Below, one piece after another: positions 62,159 to 64,000 of a DNA stretch of 64,000 nucleotides. This stretch comes from Naumovozyma dairenensis CBS 421 (Eukaryota; Ascomycota; Saccharomycetes; Saccharomycetales; Saccharomycetaceae). The stretch covers positions 658,025 through 722,024 of the forward strand of contig NC_016485.2 of assembly GCF_000227115.2 (NCBI RefSeq), written 5' to 3'. The notes below the pieces were generated by a model, which worked only from the letters and a program-made list of their open reading frames with translations, did not search any database and was not told where the DNA came from. A program made the position numbers and the translations under genes. Position 1 is the first letter of the stretch, and each line of letters begins with the position of its first letter.

Positions 62159-64000
62159 ATGTCTGATTCAGAGGAAGATTTGGGTATAGAGTTAAAAGGA
62201 CTCAAGATATCCAAATATTTAAAGAAAGATACAGAAACAAATCGATCACAACAATCAAATGAAGAAAAACACAATGATGAAGGTCTTGGCTCTACTCCCT
62301 TGCAAGAAACGTTAATTGAGGAACATAGTGATACAAATGAAGCAGAAGATCATAGTAATTCTGAATCCTCATCTCTAAGTGATAACAATGGAAATCTGAC
62401 AATAGATTCGTTACCAATGTCATATAGGAATATGAACTTAGAGGAGGGCCAAAAAGACGTAATAGAAAACTCATCATTAAACCAATCTTTATCACCATCT
62501 TTTCAACCTATACGATCGAGTGAAACCCCTTCGATATCATCAAGGAACGAACCACATCAGCAAAAACAAGAACAAGACATATCTCCAAACGATGCTATAC
62601 CGAAAGCCAAAAATGATCATGAAGATACACATTCTCTCTCCTCGGATGATACTGATGATGATAGTGAGTGGCAAACAATGCCAGCAGTAGCATCATATAA
62701 CGTATACAACAAGAACGGTGAACTAGAATTGAAACCTTACGATAGTAATGAAGAAACATTTGACATTGAACAAATCCAGAAAACTGGTAAATATAATAAT
62801 AAAAATAAACAAACATTCGATTATACCAAAGTTGCAGAAGAGACTCAAGCACAAAGATCATATTTATCTAATAAAAAGACTGATTTCCTATTCGAACATA
62901 AAAAGTTGAAAAAAGCTTTACAATCGAAAAATAAATCCACAGAATCACAATTGACTAATTATTCATCTTCAAATTCAAAGCTCAACTCTGAAATAACTCT
63001 TAACAACCCTGAAGAAATAGAAGAAGAAGAAGAAGAAGATAGCGAGTTTGATGAGTTTGAAGATGACGTGGAGGCACAAGATGATTTGAATCCCACTTCA
63101 CAACTAAGCGTCACCAAGGATTTATTATCAGATATGGAAAAATTCGCTTACTTAGGTGCAGTCAACGTACTTGTCAATCAAATGTGTACTGATCTTGCAA
63201 CAGTTTGTCTTTGTGTGGATATCAAATCTCATAAGAAATTGGCAAGTAGATTACATTTTACTCAAAAGGATATGGCCGCATGGAAAACTGTCATATTATC
63301 AAGATTATATGAACATTTAGCTGTATCTCAAAAGGAAATTGAGATGATTGAAAAGTTATCATTGCATAAGATTCAATTAGAAGATCTTTGTAAGTGTTTG
63401 AAGACTACTCAAAATGTGGAAAATCCCTGGGAGAAGGACAACAAGAAAAAATCATCCCTCGATAACTCACAAGAAAAAGGCGAAAAGAATAAATCATCCC
63501 TCGATAATTCACAAGAAACAGATGCCAATTCTGAAAAGATGCGACATTCTAACGAAGAGGAAGGCACGATAGAAACGAAAACCGAAACGAAGGAATCAAC
63601 CTCTATGGTCCCACAGAAAGTAATAAAACCAGAAAATATTAATGATCAAAATCGACTGAATATAGACATAGCATGGACAATCATTTGTGATTTATTCTTA
63701 GTATTTTTACAAAATTATACATATGATGCTCGTTCTCGTACTTTATTAATAAAATTCGCTAAAGCGCTAAATATTACTAAATTGGAAATTTGTGAATTTG
63801 AAAAACGTATCACTGATTCCTTAGATATGGAGCAATCCACTGAAGATCAAGAATGGAATGAAACTGATCATATGAAAAGTAGACGTAAGAGGAAAAGGCG
63901 GAAGAAAATGGCATATGTTGGGTTAGCTATGGTAGGTGGCTCTTTGGTATTAGGATTAAGTGGTGGTCTTTTGGCTCCTGTCATTGGTGCAGGTATTGCT
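62159..64000 (+). CDS. MIL1: Mil1/YFL034W ortholog, putative lipase-like membrane protein, 3' cut
   Basis: Ortholog of S. cerevisiae YFL034W/MIL1 (1073 residues, DUF726/TMCO4 family, alpha/beta-hydrolase fold), which binds AP-1 medium subunits. The first 614 codons are present with no stop, and the end lies outside the window. The start MSDSEEDLGIELKGLKISKY is followed by a long acidic, Ser/Glu-rich disordered region (poly-Glu near 285), then a helical domain from about 320 (YLGAVNVLVNQMCTDLATVC). At the cut a basic cluster (SRRKRKRRKKM) leads into the Gly-rich hydrophobic segment LAMVGGSLVLGLSGGLLAPV typical of this family. It is divergent from RPL22, as in S. cerevisiae. Confidence 0.9.
   Translation, partial: MSDSEEDLGIELKGLKISKYLKKDTETNRSQQSNEEKHNDEGLGSTPLQETLIEEHSDTNEAEDHSNSESSSLSDNNGNLTIDSLPMSYRNMNLEEGQKDVIENSSLNQSLSPSFQPIRSSETPSISSRNEPHQQKQEQDISPNDAIPKAKNDHEDTHSLSSDDTDDDSEWQTMPAVASYNVYNKNGELELKPYDSNEETFDIEQIQKTGKYNNKNKQTFDYTKVAEETQAQRSYLSNKKTDFLFEHKKLKKALQSKNKSTESQLTNYSSSNSKLNSEITLNNPEEIEEEEEEDSEFDEFEDDVEAQDDLNPTSQLSVTKDLLSDMEKFAYLGAVNVLVNQMCTDLATVCLCVDIKSHKKLASRLHFTQKDMAAWKTVILSRLYEHLAVSQKEIEMIEKLSLHKIQLEDLCKCLKTTQNVENPWEKDNKKKSSLDNSQEKGEKNKSSLDNSQETDANSEKMRHSNEEEGTIETKTETKESTSMVPQKVIKPENINDQNRLNIDIAWTIICDLFLVFLQNYTYDARSRTLLIKFAKALNITKLEICEFEKRITDSLDMEQSTEDQEWNETDHMKSRRKRKRRKKMAYVGLAMVGGSLVLGLSGGLLAPVIGAGIA

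Overview
This is a window of budding-yeast nuclear DNA from the Saccharomycetaceae. It is AT-rich and gene-dense, with short intergenic spacers. Four genes carry spliceosomal introns with yeast-type signals (GTATGT or GTACGT donors and exact TACTAAC branch points). Almost every gene has a clear Saccharomyces cerevisiae ortholog. Gene order points to a species that descends from the yeast whole-genome duplication but kept different duplicates from S. cerevisiae. From 1 to about 46200, orthologs of left-arm chromosome IV genes (PUS9, DBP10, PRP9, ARP2, RPN4) are interleaved with orthologs of left-arm chromosome XV genes (INP54, MET22, CRT10, APM4, PRS5, MAM3, GPD2, ARG1, THI20). Many other genes of both arms are absent. 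The homopolymer-rich proteins and abundant microsatellites fit a Naumovozyma or Kazachstania-like genome; the genus is inference. Three 20-base N gaps (18235, 28399, 46794) mark scaffold joins.

Layout. 1-5727: a Sir2/Hst1 deacetylase (cut by the window edge), PUS9, INP54 and MET22, all on the minus strand. 5728-13084: DBP10 and PRP9, with virus-like pseudogene debris in both flanking spacers. 13399-24124: ARP2 (one intron), CRT10, APM4, PRS5, MAM3. 24589-27503: a decayed and an intact copy of a Hyr/Iff-type cell-wall protein. 27504-30704: a gene-poor stretch. 30705-41282: GPD2-like, ARG1, GPM2/3, RPN4, THI20. 41722-50245: an Osh2/Swh1 oxysterol-binding protein and CDC15, in divergent orientation. 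50691-64000: ACT1 (long intron), YPT1, RPO41, MOB2 (intron), RPL22 (intron) and the start of MIL1. This last block is collinear with S. cerevisiae chromosome VI except that TUB2 is missing.

Most interesting signal. Broken coding fragments lie in the MET22-DBP10 and DBP10-PRP9 spacers. They appear to derive from an L-A-like totivirus capsid (Gag) gene. In the DBP10-PRP9 spacer two of them form an inverted repeat with a 120-bp core at about 96% identity and a 169-bp loop. If the host has Dicer and Argonaute, as some Naumovozyma do, a transcript through this locus would fold into dsRNA matching a virus, so it could act as an inherited antiviral hairpin. The totivirus assignment rests on motif patterns recalled without a database search.

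Other points: a (GATGA)n microsatellite that builds a tandem array of PAC-like elements in the DBP10 promoter; an Osh N-terminus with no alternative AUG that runs through dinucleotide repeats; and an RPL22 intron with a GTACGT donor like that of autoregulated RPL22B.
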